A stretch of DNA of 64,000 nt. It comes from Pantoea sp. CCBC3-3-1. Its GTDB lineage: Bacteria; Pseudomonadota; Gammaproteobacteria; Enterobacterales; Enterobacteriaceae. The notes under the pieces are model-generated. The model worked only from the letters and a program-made list of their open reading frames with translations, did not search any database and had not been told where the DNA came from. The translations under genes were made by a program, and so were the position numbers. The stretch lies in contig NZ_CP034363.1 in assembly GCF_007981265.1 (NCBI RefSeq), positions 1,736,001-1,800,000 of the forward strand, given 5' to 3'. Positions 17,854 to 26,938 of this stretch are shown here, in pieces (position 1 is the stretch's first letter; each line of letters opens with the position of its first letter).

Positions 17854-18285
17854 TTACACCTTACGGCTAATAAAGCTGCTGGATGTCGCCTGACCGTTTG
17901 GGCCATAGAACTTCTGCGTATGGTGTGGTTTCAGCACTTCAATCGCCTGTTCGGTAAAGCTGATCTGGTGATTGAGCAGCAAACCGTTATGAAGATTCAT
18001 ATCGCGCAATCTTACGGTTTGCTCCTGAATCGCAGCCCAGCGGCGGGCCAGATCGGGCTGATTGCTGTAAGGCGCATGAACACCCACTTCTTTATCGGCA
18101 TCCCGACGCAGCTGCTCAATAAAATTGAGCGTGCCGAGCAGAGAGCTTTTATCTTCGGTAATGCGTTGAAGTAAGCTGCTGTTGATCTGGCCACCTGACA
18201 GCTGCTGCTGCTCTGCCATCATCACTTCAGCCAGTGTGGTCAGTACTTCCAACATTTTATCAAGGGCGCCTGGCAGCTTATTCAT
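17854..18285 (-). CDS. flgN: Flagellar export chaperone FlgN
   Basis: 143-residue helical cytoplasmic chaperone for the hook-associated proteins FlgK and FlgL. The sequence is mostly heptad-like helices with the conserved EQQQLSGGQINSSLLQRITEDKSSLL and DMNLHNGLLLNHQI segments (about residues 24-50 and 94-108) and a flexible C-terminus. It lies four bases downstream of flgM, as in E. coli. Its usual neighbour on the other side, murJ, is displaced by the iro locus. Confidence 0.95.
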   Translation of the reverse strand: MNKLPGALDKMLEVLTTLAEVMMAEQQQLSGGQINSSLLQRITEDKSSLLGTLNFIEQLRRDADKEVGVHAPYSNQPDLARRWAAIQEQTVRLRDMNLHNGLLLNHQISFTEQAIEVLKPHHTQKFYGPNGQATSSSFISRKV

Positions 18286-18289
18286 TGAC

Positions 18290-18589
18290 TTATTTACCTT
18301 CTATAGAGTCTTTAGCTTGCTGAATCAGAGCATCGGCGATTTTGCCGGTATCCATTTTCAGTTCGCCGTTTTTGATGGCGGTTTTTAACTGTTCAACGCG
18401 GGCAGTGTTGATATCCTGCGCGCTGTTTTTAGTTAACTGAGACTGTGCACCACTCAGTACTACCTGAGTACCGGCGGATTCAGTCGTTTTCGTCTCGACC
18501 GGACGTGCTTTAGGCGTGATAACCTCGTTAGTCTCACGCTGCTGTACCGTACTGGCCGGTTTCATCGGTTGAGTTCTGTCGATGCTCAT
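18290..18589 (-). CDS. flgM: Anti-sigma-28 factor FlgM
   Basis: 99-residue inhibitor of the flagellar sigma factor FliA. FlgM is exported through the hook-basal body once this is complete, which releases sigma-28 for late genes. The N-terminus MSIDRTQPMKPAS and the C-terminal sigma-binding helices (RVEQLKTAIKNGELKMD, KIADALIQQAKD) are intact. It is co-directional with flgN and has its own sigma-28 promoter upstream. Confidence 0.96.
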   Translation of the reverse strand: MSIDRTQPMKPASTVQQRETNEVITPKARPVETKTTESAGTQVVLSGAQSQLTKNSAQDINTARVEQLKTAIKNGELKMDTGKIADALIQQAKDSIEGK

Positions 18590-18660
18590 ATCTGACTCCT
18601 GTATGCTCAGGCGATCTGTTGCCTGATAATAAGATAAGTGTATTGCGTCTGTTATTTACA

Positions 18661-18687
18661 CTATCGGCAGAGATGAGGTCATCTTTA
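18661..18687 (-). promoter_or_regulatory. Sigma-28 promoter of flgM
   Basis: On the minus strand TAAAGATG, 11 bases, then GCCGATAG: close to the FliA consensus TAAAGTTT-N11-GCCGATAA. It lies about 72 bp upstream of the flgM start and gives class 3 expression of flgM-flgN, as known in Salmonella. Confidence 0.85.
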
Positions 18688-18703
18688 GGGCTTTATAAGC
18701 GCT

Positions 18704-19369
18704 TTATAACGATATAAGAATATTCCCATCCCCGCCTACTTTGCCGCTGACAATCTGCCCGGAGTTTAATCTTACCCGGACCAGCTGTGCGGCGGTGGCA
18801 TTATTCATCGCCCGACCCTCACTGGTCACGTTAAATCCGTCGCCGCTGGCGGTAACGTTCACGTTATCGCCCGCTTTAACCTTCCACGGCTGGCGGACCA
18901 TCATCTTTGTTAGCGGCTGGCCGGGAGGGATATCCCGCAGCGTCACCGCGTCAACGACGTCGGTCATCGAGGTCACGGCCATTGCGGGCAGCGTGTCCAG
19001 TCGACCATGGGCTGTTTTCACATCATCTGCGGTAATGGCAGTACCGCGAGCGACCATGCGCGCAGCAACCAGATAATCACCTGTAACCTGAATCTGTACC
19101 TGAATATAGCGACGGTTCCGATCGCAATTTGCGGCCACGCTTAAGTTGCCCCACATCCGGCTATTGCCCGGTAAGGAGAATTGCGGCGCTTCACACGTGG
19201 GCCACTGCGCCTGCGGCGTTTTCACCACCACGGTCAGGGTATCGGCACCCGTGCCGTTTTCCCCATAGCGAGCTTTAAAAAAATCAGTGAGCTGAGCGGT
19301 TAAATCGGCCGCGCTGACTGACATCGTCACCAGGCTCAGCCCCATCAGAAAGAAGTTCACACCACGCAT
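18704..19369 (-). CDS. flgA: Flagellar P-ring assembly chaperone FlgA
   Basis: 221-residue periplasmic protein needed for FlgI P-ring polymerisation. It has a Sec signal peptide ([15 protein letters not shown], cleavage near residue 20) and a C-terminal SAF/beta-clip region ([52 protein letters not shown]). The ATG at 19369 is chosen because the upstream extension would precede the signal peptide with unrelated residues. It is divergent from flgB, as in E. coli. Confidence 0.95.
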   Translation of the reverse strand: MRGVNFFLMGLSLVTMSVSAADLTAQLTDFFKARYGENGTGADTLTVVVKTPQAQWPTCEAPQFSLPGNSRMWGNLSVAANCDRNRRYIQVQIQVTGDYLVAARMVARGTAITADDVKTAHGRLDTLPAMAVTSMTDVVDAVTLRDIPPGQPLTKMMVRQPWKVKAGDNVNVTASGDGFNVTSEGRAMNNATAAQLVRVRLNSGQIVSGKVGGDGNILISL

Positions 19370-19523
19370 TGCTTTATCCCCCGTACAACATGGCAGCAAT
19401 TCTACGCACGGGGCTGCAATGTCAAGGCGCAAATTAACGACGATTTTTAGCGCTATTCAAACGATCGGAATAATCCGAGAAGGTTATTCTCTCCTCACTG
19501 AATTTTCATATTGCGGAGGAAGC
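19370..19523. promoter_or_regulatory. Divergent flgA-flgB class 2 promoter region
   Basis: 154 bp between the divergent starts, where FlhD4C2 activates both operons in E. coli. On the minus strand GAATAGCG (19451-19458 area) resembles a FlhDC half-site tail, with a palindromic AGCGCT beside it. The assignment is by position and partial match only. Confidence 0.45.
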
Positions 19524-19937
19524 ATGCTCGACAAACTGGATGCAGCACTGCGGTTTAACACAGAAGCGTTAAATCTGCGTGCCCAGCGGCAGGAAATCCT
19601 GGCATCGAATATCGCCAATGCGGATACCCCAGGTTATCAGGCGCGCGATATCGATTTCGCCAGCCAGATGAACAAGGTAATGGAGCAGGGGCGGTCGCAG
19701 GGTGCGGGCATGTCGATGGCGGTGACGTCATCTCGCCATATCGCGGGACAATCACAGGAACCTGCGTCGATGGATTTGATGTACAGAGTGCCTGACCAGC
19801 CCTCGCTGGACGGCAACACGGTTGATATGGACCGGGAACGTACCGAGTTCGCGGACAACAGCCTGAAATACCAGACCGATTTGACGGTTATCACCGGACA
19901 AATCAAAAGCATGATGTCCGTGCTACAGGGGCAATAA
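19524..19937 (+). CDS. flgB: Flagellar proximal rod protein FlgB
   Basis: 137-residue rod subunit exported by the flagellar type III apparatus. The family motif [20 protein letters not shown] is at residues about 32-51, and a C-terminal coiled-coil-forming helix ([22 protein letters not shown]) completes the rod fold. The ATG at 19524 with GGAGGA five to ten bases upstream matches the family N-terminus, rejecting a longer frame. It is the first gene of flgBCDEFG. Confidence 0.97.
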   Translation: MLDKLDAALRFNTEALNLRAQRQEILASNIANADTPGYQARDIDFASQMNKVMEQGRSQGAGMSMAVTSSRHIAGQSQEPASMDLMYRVPDQPSLDGNTVDMDRERTEFADNSLKYQTDLTVITGQIKSMMSVLQGQ

Positions 19938-19940
19938 GTT

Positions 19941-20345
19941 ATGTCTTTACTGAATATTTTTAATATCTCCGGCTCGGCCATGGCTGCCCAGTCACAGCGT
20001 CTGAACGTTGCCGCCAGTAACCTGGCTAACGCCGACAGCGTGACCGGACCAGACGGCCAGCCTTATGTCGCGAAGCAGGTGGTTTTCCAGACCGATGCCG
20101 CACCGGGTGCAGCAACCGGCGGCGTAAAGGTCGCGCAGGTTATTGATGACCCAACGCCGGCAAAACTGGTGTACGAACCGGGTAATCCGATGGCGGACGC
20201 AAAAGGTTACGTGAAGATGCCAAACGTGGATGTCGTCGGCGAGACCGTTAACACCATGTCGGCATCACGCAGTTATCAGGCCAACGTTGAAGTCCTGAAT
20301 ACCGTTAAACAAATGATGATGAAAACCCTGACACTGGGTCAATAA
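19941..20345 (+). CDS. flgC: Flagellar proximal rod protein FlgC
   Basis: 134-residue rod subunit. It shows the N-terminal [15 protein letters not shown] motif (about residues 25-39) and the C-terminal [23 protein letters not shown] helix common to rod/hook proteins. It starts four bases after flgB and is followed by flgD after 11 bases. With FlgB and FlgF it forms the proximal rod between the MS ring and the distal rod. Confidence 0.97.
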   Translation: MSLLNIFNISGSAMAAQSQRLNVAASNLANADSVTGPDGQPYVAKQVVFQTDAAPGAATGGVKVAQVIDDPTPAKLVYEPGNPMADAKGYVKMPNVDVVGETVNTMSASRSYQANVEVLNTVKQMMMKTLTLGQ

Positions 20346-20356
20346 GGAAAAGGCTG

Positions 20357-21028
20357 ATGGGCATTACAGTTGGCGTTAATGAGAAGTTAGACAACTCCTC
20401 GATTACTACTTCGTCGTCGACTACCGATACGTCGGCAGCAGACTTACAGAGTAACTTCCTGACCCTGCTGGTCACGCAGTTAAAAAACCAGGATCCGACG
20501 AATCCAATGGATAACAGCCAGCTGACAACTCAGCTGGCGCAGATCAATACCCTGAGCGGCATTGAAAAACTGAATACCACGCTGGGATCGATTTCCGGCC
20601 AGATCAGCAGCGGGCAGTCGCTACAGGCCTCCACGCTGATCGGTCACGGTGTGATGGTTGACGGTACGCAGGTACTGGTCGGCAGCGGTCAGACCACGCC
20701 GTTCGGTGTAAGTCTGGAGCAGGCTTCAACCGCCTCTACGGCAACGATTACCGACGCCTCAGGCAAAGTGGTACAGACCATTAATCTGGGCGCACTGAGC
20801 GCTGGCGTGCACACCTTCTCATGGGATGGCACGGCGGCAGACGGTACAACCGCTGCAGATGGTAAATATTCCGTGGCAATCAGCGCCAGCAACGCCAGCG
20901 GTCAGCTGGTCGCGCAGCCGCTGAACTATGCACTGGTTAATGGGGTGACTAACGACACTAGCGGTGCCGTTCTAGACCTCGGCACGATGGGTACGACCAC
21001 CGTCGCGAATGTTCGTCAGATTATTTAA
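20357..21028 (+). CDS. flgD: Flagellar hook capping protein FlgD
   Basis: 223-residue hook-assembly scaffold that caps the growing hook. The N-terminal region contains the conserved FLTLLVTQLKNQDPTNPMDN motif (about residues 33-52). The C-terminal half has the FlgD Ig-like domain with HTFSWDGTAADGTTAADGKYS. It is spaced 11 bases from flgC and 25 from flgE, inside the same operon. Confidence 0.97.
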   Translation: MGITVGVNEKLDNSSITTSSSTTDTSAADLQSNFLTLLVTQLKNQDPTNPMDNSQLTTQLAQINTLSGIEKLNTTLGSISGQISSGQSLQASTLIGHGVMVDGTQVLVGSGQTTPFGVSLEQASTASTATITDASGKVVQTINLGALSAGVHTFSWDGTAADGTTAADGKYSVAISASNASGQLVAQPLNYALVNGVTNDTSGAVLDLGTMGTTTVANVRQII

Positions 21029-21053
21029 TTAACCCCTTTTCAGGAGTCTACAC

Positions 21054-22283
21054 ATGGCATTTTCACAGGCAGTCAGTGGCTTAAACGCCGCGTCCAGCAA
21101 CCTTGACGTTATCGGCAACAACATCGCCAACTCGGCAACGGTTGGCTTTAAATCCGCGACCGTTTCTTTCGCCGACATGTTCGCTGATTCTAAAGTCGGT
21201 CTGGGCGTTAAAGTGGCTGCGGTTACTCAGGACTTTAACGACGGTACTACAACGTCAACCAGCCGTGGGCTGGACGTGGCAATCAGCCAGTCTGGTTTCT
21301 TCCGTATGACCGACAGCAGCGGCGCGGTGACCTACACCCGTAACGGCCAGTTCACCCTGGACGAAAACCGCAACATCGTTAATGCCAACGGCCTGCAGCT
21401 GACTGGCTATCCGGCAACCGGTACGCCACCAACCGTTCAGACCGGTGCTAACCCTGTTGCACTGAGCGTTCCGACGACCGCAATGGCGGCGAAAGCGACC
21501 ACTACGGCTGCGCTGACCGCTAACCTGAACTCAACCGACAGCGTACCGGCGACCACGCCGTTCGATTCCACTAACACGGATACCTATAACAGCAAAGCGT
21601 CAATGACGACTTATGACTCGCTGGGTAACGAACACACCGTCAACCTGTACTTCGTGAAAGGGGCGACCGATTCCACGACTAACCCGTCGAATCCTACCAC
21701 TACCTGGAACGTGCAGGCTGTTGACGCCAGCACCGGCGCGGCGGCTGGCAGCTTCGACATGACCTTTAACAGCAGCGGTCAGCTGACCTCTACAGCGACC
21801 CAGACGATCAGCCTGGCGTCACTGAACGGTTCTGCACCGAGCAGCTTCACCCTGAACATGGCGGGCAGCCAGCAGCAGAACACCGGTACTGATACCTTCG
21901 GCAACCCAACGCAGGACGGTTACAAACCCGGTGAACTGACCAGCTACCAGATCAACAACGACGGTACCGTTGTCGGCAACTACTCCAACGAGAAGACGCA
22001 GACTCTGGGTCAGATCGCGCTGGCTAACTTCGCTAACCCGGAAGGCCTGAAATCTGAAGGCAACAACGTCTGGTCGGCAACCGCATCTTCTGGTCAGGCA
22101 CTGGTCGGCATCGCCGGAACCGGTAACCTCGGCACCCTGACCGCAGGCGCGCTGGAATCTTCCAACGTCGATCTGAGTAAAGAGCTGGTGAACATGATTG
22201 TGGCACAGCGTAACTATCAGTCTAACGCCCAGACCATCAAAACTCAGGACCAGATCCTCAATACCCTGGTCAACCTGCGTTAA
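21054..22283 (+). CDS. flgE: Flagellar hook protein FlgE
   Basis: 409-residue structural subunit of the hook. The N-terminal NLDVIGNNIANSATVGFKS and C-terminal LVNMIVAQRNYQSNAQTIKTQDQIL form the D0 coiled coil; the middle surface domains are Thr/Ser/Asn-rich and more variable. GGAG precedes the ATG. Compared with the 402-residue E. coli protein the extra residues are in the variable surface region. Confidence 0.97.
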   Translation: MAFSQAVSGLNAASSNLDVIGNNIANSATVGFKSATVSFADMFADSKVGLGVKVAAVTQDFNDGTTTSTSRGLDVAISQSGFFRMTDSSGAVTYTRNGQFTLDENRNIVNANGLQLTGYPATGTPPTVQTGANPVALSVPTTAMAAKATTTAALTANLNSTDSVPATTPFDSTNTDTYNSKASMTTYDSLGNEHTVNLYFVKGATDSTTNPSNPTTTWNVQAVDASTGAAAGSFDMTFNSSGQLTSTATQTISLASLNGSAPSSFTLNMAGSQQQNTGTDTFGNPTQDGYKPGELTSYQINNDGTVVGNYSNEKTQTLGQIALANFANPEGLKSEGNNVWSATASSGQALVGIAGTGNLGTLTAGALESSNVDLSKELVNMIVAQRNYQSNAQTIKTQDQILNTLVNLR

Positions 22284-22304
22284 TTCGGCTAACAGGATCG
22301 TCTT

Positions 22305-23060
22305 ATGGATCACGCGATATATACCGCAATGGGGGCCGCAACACAGACCCTCCAACAGCAGGCAGTGACGGCCAACAACCTGGCCAACGCCTCAACCCCG
22401 GGCTTCCGTGCGCAGCTTAATGCGCTGCGCGCTGTCCCGGTTCAGGGCGAGTCGCTTCCGACTCGTACGCTGGTAACCGCCTCAACGCCGGGGTCAGATA
22501 TGACGCCAGGCGCGATGGACTACACCGGGCGCTCGCTGGACGTCGCCGTTCGTCAGGATGGCTGGCTGGCAGTCCGCGCCGCAGATGGGTCAGAGGCTTA
22601 TACCCGTAACGGCAACATGGAAATTGACCAAACCGGACAGCTCACCATTCAGGGCAACCTGGTGATGGGCGACGGGGGGCCAATCGCCGTGCCGCAAGGG
22701 TCGGAAATCACCATTGCCGCTGACGGTACGATTACCGCGCTAAACCCGGGCGATTCGCCGAATGCCACCGTGCAGCTTGGCCGTCTGAAGCTGGTGAAAG
22801 CCACCAGTTCAGAAGTGAACCGGGGTGATGATGGTCTGTTCCGTCTGACCGATAGCGCCCAGGCACAGCGTGGCGCGGCTTTACAGAGCGATCCGACCAT
22901 TCAGGTTATGCCTGGCGTACTGGAAGGCAGCAATGTCAGCTCCAGCCAGACCATGGTCGACATGATCGCTAACGCACGACGCTTCGAGATGCAGATGAAA
23001 GTCATCTCCAGCGTCGATGAGAATGAACAACGCGCTAACCAGCTGCTGTCAATGAGCTAA
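22305..23060 (+). CDS. flgF: Flagellar proximal rod protein FlgF
   Basis: 251-residue rod protein of the FlgE/FlgF/FlgG family. It shows [20 protein letters not shown] (about residues 25-44), a central FlgE-like beta domain ([15 protein letters not shown]) and the C-terminal [21 protein letters not shown] helix. It lies 21 bases downstream of flgE and 17 upstream of flgG. Confidence 0.97.
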   Translation: MDHAIYTAMGAATQTLQQQAVTANNLANASTPGFRAQLNALRAVPVQGESLPTRTLVTASTPGSDMTPGAMDYTGRSLDVAVRQDGWLAVRAADGSEAYTRNGNMEIDQTGQLTIQGNLVMGDGGPIAVPQGSEITIAADGTITALNPGDSPNATVQLGRLKLVKATSSEVNRGDDGLFRLTDSAQAQRGAALQSDPTIQVMPGVLEGSNVSSSQTMVDMIANARRFEMQMKVISSVDENEQRANQLLSMS

Positions 23061-23077
23061 GAGCAGAGGAACTTAAC

Positions 23078-23860
23078 ATGATCAACTCTTTATGGATTGC
23101 TAAAACCGGTCTTGACGCTCAGCAAACCAATATGGACGTCATCTCGAACAACCTGGCAAACGTCAGCACCAACGGCTTTAAACGCCAGCGTGCCGTGTTC
23201 GAAGATCTGATGTACCAAACTATTCGTCAGCCTGGCGCGCAGTCTTCCGAGCAGACGACGTTACCTTCTGGTATGCAGATGGGTACCGGTGTTCGTCCGG
23301 TTGCGACCGAGCGCCTGCACACTCAGGGCAACCTGAACAAGACCGATTCGTCGAAAGATGTGGCGATCAGCGGTCAGGGTTATTTCCAGGTCCAGATGCC
23401 CGATGGCACCGTAGCCTACACCCGTGATGGCTCATTCCAGACTGACCAGAATGGCCAGCTGGTGACCAACGGCGGTTTCCCGGTGCAGCCGGCTATCACC
23501 ATTCCGGCTAACGCCTTAAGCATGACCGTAGGGCGTGACGGTGTGGTTAGCGTGACCATTCAGGGTCAGACCGCGCCGACTCAGGTTGGTCAGTTAACGC
23601 TGAGCACCTTTATTAACGATGCGGGCCTGGAAAGCAAAGGTGAAAACCTTTACCAGGAAACGCAGGCATCTGGTGCGCCGACTGACAGTACGCCGGGCAA
23701 CAACGGTGCGGGTTTGCTGTACCAGGGCTACGTTGAAACCTCAAACGTTAACGTCGCCGAAGAACTGGTCAGCATGATTCAGACTCAGCGCGCCTATGAG
23801 ATCAACAGTAAGGCAATCAGCACGTCCGATCAGATGCTGGCCAAACTGACTCAGCTGTAA
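23078..23860 (+). CDS. flgG: Flagellar distal rod protein FlgG
   Basis: 260-residue distal rod subunit, the same length as in E. coli. [29 protein letters not shown] (about residues 19-47) carries the FlgG-specific insertion after the common motif; the C-terminus is [19 protein letters not shown]. Its stop codon abuts an ERIC-type repeat, which separates it from flgH. Confidence 0.97.
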   Translation: MINSLWIAKTGLDAQQTNMDVISNNLANVSTNGFKRQRAVFEDLMYQTIRQPGAQSSEQTTLPSGMQMGTGVRPVATERLHTQGNLNKTDSSKDVAISGQGYFQVQMPDGTVAYTRDGSFQTDQNGQLVTNGGFPVQPAITIPANALSMTVGRDGVVSVTIQGQTAPTQVGQLTLSTFINDAGLESKGENLYQETQASGAPTDSTPGNNGAGLLYQGYVETSNVNVAEELVSMIQTQRAYEINSKAISTSDQMLAKLTQL

Positions 23861-23984
23861 TACCCGTCATCCTTTAAGCCACAGGCGCGTTGGCTGCGTT
23901 CGTTCACCCGAATCACTTACTCAAGTAAGCTCATCGGGGTTCGCTCCCTTGCCGCCTTCCTGCGACTTGAATTATTTAGGGTAT
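23861..23984. repeat. ERIC (IRU) intergenic repeat between flgG and flgH
   Basis: A roughly 124-bp imperfect palindrome with complementary ends (TACCCGTC and GGGTAT) and a central inverted core around AAGTAAGCTCATCGGGGTTC and TCACCCGAATCACTTACTC. The core agrees with the enterobacterial repetitive intergenic consensus primer sites. It begins at the base after the flgG stop and would be transcribed within the operon, folding into a long hairpin. Confidence 0.85.
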
Positions 23985-24000
23985 GGATTTTTGAAGTCAC

Positions 24001-24023
24001 AGAGGCCGGGTTCGCCCGGCTCT
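24001..24023 (+). other. Hairpin in the flgG-flgH gap
   Basis: AGAG-GCCGGG, a TTCG tetraloop, then CCCGGC-TCT: a very stable stem with the favoured UUCG-type loop. No U-tract follows on the plus strand, so it is more likely an mRNA stabiliser or processing boundary than a terminator. Inference. Confidence 0.55.
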
Positions 24024-24061
24024 AAATAAAAAGTTTTCATTAATTATTAAAGGTTAATTCC

Positions 24062-24763
24062 ATGGCGAAGCAAATCTCAATGCCTGGACGCTTGTTAGTA
24101 GCCACGCTGCTCCTGACGCTTAACGGTTGTGCTTTAGTTCCACGTAAGCCTCTGGTCGAAGGTTCGACAACGGCCCAGCCGCTGCCCGCTTCGCCACCGA
24201 TGGTTAACGGTTCCATTTTTCAGGGCGTGATGCCGATGAACTACGGCTACCAGCCGCTGTTCGAGGATCGCCGTCCACGTAATATCGGCGATACGCTGAC
24301 GATCACGCTGCAGGAAAACGTCAGTGCGAGCAAGAGCTCCACGGCGTCTGCCGGACGTGACGGTAGCGCAACGCTGGGTCTGACCGCGTTACCATCCGCG
24401 CTGACCGGCTTGCTGGGTGGCGATAAAACGAATATCGACGCCAGCGGTAAAAACACCTTTGCAGGTAAAGGCGGCGCGACAGCCAACAACACCTTTACCG
24501 GCACTATCACTGTAACCGTGAATCAGGTGTTGCCGAACGGCAACCTGAAAGTGGTCGGTGAGAAACAGATTGAGATCAACCAGGGCACGGAATTTATCCG
24601 CTTCTCGGGCGTGGTTAACCCACGCACCATCAGCGGTAGCAATAGCGTCGTTTCGACCCAGGTGGCGGATGCCCGTATTGAGTACGTCGGTAACGGCTAC
24701 ATCAATGAGGCACAGACGATGGGCTGGTTGCAACGGTTCTTCCTGAACCTGTCACCATTCTAA
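24062..24763 (+). CDS. flgH: Flagellar L-ring lipoprotein FlgH
   Basis: 233-residue outer-membrane L-ring subunit. The lipobox LNGC ends the signal sequence, so the mature lipoprotein starts at about Cys22. Conserved downstream segments are [23 protein letters not shown] (about residues 70-92), [27 protein letters not shown] and the C-terminal [12 protein letters not shown]. It follows the ERIC element and begins flgHIJ. Confidence 0.97.
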   Translation: MAKQISMPGRLLVATLLLTLNGCALVPRKPLVEGSTTAQPLPASPPMVNGSIFQGVMPMNYGYQPLFEDRRPRNIGDTLTITLQENVSASKSSTASAGRDGSATLGLTALPSALTGLLGGDKTNIDASGKNTFAGKGGATANNTFTGTITVTVNQVLPNGNLKVVGEKQIEINQGTEFIRFSGVVNPRTISGSNSVVSTQVADARIEYVGNGYINEAQTMGWLQRFFLNLSPF

Positions 24764-24772
24764 GAGGTTTAA

Positions 24773-25873
24773 ATGCGTAATATTATTTTCCGGTTTACCC
24801 TGGTTTTGCTGGCCGCGGTCAGTTCATTTGCTCACGCCGACCGTATTCGCGATTTGACCACCGTTGGCGGCGTGCGTGATAACTCGCTGATCGGTTACGG
24901 TCTGGTTGTGGGTCTGGATGGCTCGGGTGACCAGACCACCCAGACGCCATTCACCACGCAGAGTTTGAACAACATGTTATCTCAGCTGGGCATTACCGTG
25001 CCTTCTGGTACCAACATGCAGCTGAAAAACGTGGCGGCGGTCATGGTGACGGCCAAGCTGCCGGCGTTTGGCCGTCAGGGTCAGGTGATTGACGTCGTGG
25101 TTTCCTCAATGGGTAACGCAAAAAGCCTGCGCGGCGGTACGCTGCTGATGACGCCGATGAAAGGCGTGGACAACCAGGTTTATGCGCTGGCGCAGGGTAA
25201 CATTCTGGTTGGCGGCGCGGGTGCTTCTGCGGGCGGCAGCAGCGTCACGGTTAACCAGGTGAACGGCGGTCGTATCACCGGCGGCGCCACCATTGAACGT
25301 GAACTGCCAAATAACTTTGGCACCTCTAACGTGATCAGCCTGTACCTGAACCAGGAAGATTTCAGCATGGCGCAGCGTATTGCCGATGCCATTAACGGTC
25401 GCTACGGTTCAGCGCAGGCAATTGATGGCCGTACCGTACAGGTACAGGTTTCTGCTAACGGCACTTCACAGGTTCGCCTGCTGGCCGATATCCAGAACAT
25501 TGATGTTTCCGTGCCGATTCAGGATGCGAAAGTGATTATCAACTCGCGTACCGGCTCGGTCGTGATGAACCGTGAAGTGATGCTCAGCTCCTGCGCTATC
25601 GCTCAGGGCAACCTCTCGGTAACGGTGAACCAGCAGCAGAACGTCAGCCAGCCTAACACGCCGTTTGCCGGTGGACAGACTGCCGTCACGCCGCAGACTC
25701 AGATTGACCTGCGCCAGAGCGGCGGCGCGTTGCAGAGCGTGAATGCCAGCGCCAACCTGAACAGCGTAGTGCGTGCACTGAATGCGCTGGGTGCCACGCC
25801 GATTGACCTGATGTCTATTTTGCAATCAATGCAGAGCGCGGGCTGTCTGCACGCCAAACTGGAAATTATCTGA
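24773..25873 (+). CDS. flgI: Flagellar P-ring protein FlgI
   Basis: 366-residue periplasmic P-ring subunit with a cleavable signal peptide ([13 protein letters not shown]). The mature start [15 protein letters not shown] is highly conserved, as are [17 protein letters not shown] and the C-terminal [31 protein letters not shown] stretch with its cysteine. Its stop overlaps the flgJ ATG by one base. FlgA is its assembly partner. Confidence 0.97.
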   Translation: MRNIIFRFTLVLLAAVSSFAHADRIRDLTTVGGVRDNSLIGYGLVVGLDGSGDQTTQTPFTTQSLNNMLSQLGITVPSGTNMQLKNVAAVMVTAKLPAFGRQGQVIDVVVSSMGNAKSLRGGTLLMTPMKGVDNQVYALAQGNILVGGAGASAGGSSVTVNQVNGGRITGGATIERELPNNFGTSNVISLYLNQEDFSMAQRIADAINGRYGSAQAIDGRTVQVQVSANGTSQVRLLADIQNIDVSVPIQDAKVIINSRTGSVVMNREVMLSSCAIAQGNLSVTVNQQQNVSQPNTPFAGGQTAVTPQTQIDLRQSGGALQSVNASANLNSVVRALNALGATPIDLMSILQSMQSAGCLHAKLEII

Positions 25874-26814
25874 TGACCGATACCCAGTCTCTGATGTCAG
25901 CGGCTTACGACAGCCGCTCACTGAACAACCTGAAACGTGATGCGAGTAACGATCCTAAGGCTCACGCTAAAGAAGTCGCTAAGCAAGTGGAAGGCATGTT
26001 TGTACAGATGATGTTGAAAAGCATGCGTCAGGCGCTGCCGCAGGATGGCCTGCTGAGCACCGAACAGACGCGTCTTTACACTTCAATGTACGATCAGCAG
26101 ATTGGGCAACAGATTGCATCAAAAGGACTGGGCCTGGCCGACATGATGGTCAAGCAGATGGAACAGGCACAGGCACCCGATGAGAAAGCGGGCACCATTC
26201 CGATGATGCTGGATAAAGACTTTATCAACACGCTGCCGCCGCTGGCGTTAGAACAGATTGTACGTAAGGCGGTGCCGCGTCTGCCAGCCTCGTCTGACAG
26301 GCCGTTGAGTGGCGACAGCAGCGACTTTATCGCTCAGCTGTCGCAGCCAGCGAAAGAGGCCAGCGCCGGCACCGGTATTCCTCATCACCTGATTCTGGCG
26401 CAGGCCGCGCTGGAGTCGGGCTGGGGACAACGTCAGATCCTGACCGCGGAAGGCAAACCAAGCTTTAACGTTTTCGGTATCAAAGCGACGAGCAGCTGGC
26501 AGGGGAAAACCACCGAAATCACCACTACCGAATATGAGCATGGCGAAGCGAAGAAGGTAAAAGCCAAATTCCGCGTCTATGACTCCTATTTCGATGCGCT
26601 GAATGATTACGTGAAGCTGATTGCCAATAACCCGCGTTACCAGGCGGTGACCACGGCGGCAACGCCGGAGCAGGGCGCGAAAGCACTCCAGGCAGCAGGC
26701 TATGCGACCGATCCAAAATATGCGCAGAAGCTGGTGGGAATGATCCAGCAATTCAAAAACATGGGTGAAAAAGTCGTGAAGGCTTATAGCCAGGACGTGG
26801 GCGATTTATTCTAA
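25873..26814 (+). CDS. flgJ: Flagellar rod-cap muramidase FlgJ
   Basis: 313-residue two-domain protein. The N-terminal rod-scaffold domain (about residues 1-150) contains FVQMMLKSMRQALP and LYTSMYDQQIGQQIA. The C-terminal glucosaminidase domain contains HLILAQAALESGWGQRQI, with the catalytic glutamate in LES, and opens the peptidoglycan for the rod. It is translationally coupled to flgI. Confidence 0.96.
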   Translation: MTDTQSLMSAAYDSRSLNNLKRDASNDPKAHAKEVAKQVEGMFVQMMLKSMRQALPQDGLLSTEQTRLYTSMYDQQIGQQIASKGLGLADMMVKQMEQAQAPDEKAGTIPMMLDKDFINTLPPLALEQIVRKAVPRLPASSDRPLSGDSSDFIAQLSQPAKEASAGTGIPHHLILAQAALESGWGQRQILTAEGKPSFNVFGIKATSSWQGKTTEITTTEYEHGEAKKVKAKFRVYDSYFDALNDYVKLIANNPRYQAVTTAATPEQGAKALQAAGYATDPKYAQKLVGMIQQFKNMGEKVVKAYSQDVGDLF

Positions 26815-26823
26815 ATTTTTCGC

Positions 26824-26850
26824 TCAAGTTTGCTGCATTTTAACCGATAA
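26824..26850 (+). promoter_or_regulatory. Sigma-28 promoter of flgKL
   Basis: TCAAGTTT, exactly 11 bases, then ACCGATAA: near-consensus FliA promoter. It lies about 90 bp before flgK and predicts late (class 3) expression of the hook-filament junction genes in addition to read-through from flgJ. Confidence 0.85.
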
Positions 26851-26938
26851 CAGTGACAGGCCGGATTGACGCTAACGCGTGGACCGGCAACCGATTGTAA
26901 TGCCGGCCCGTGCTGAGCCAGGGTGATAAGGAACCGAC

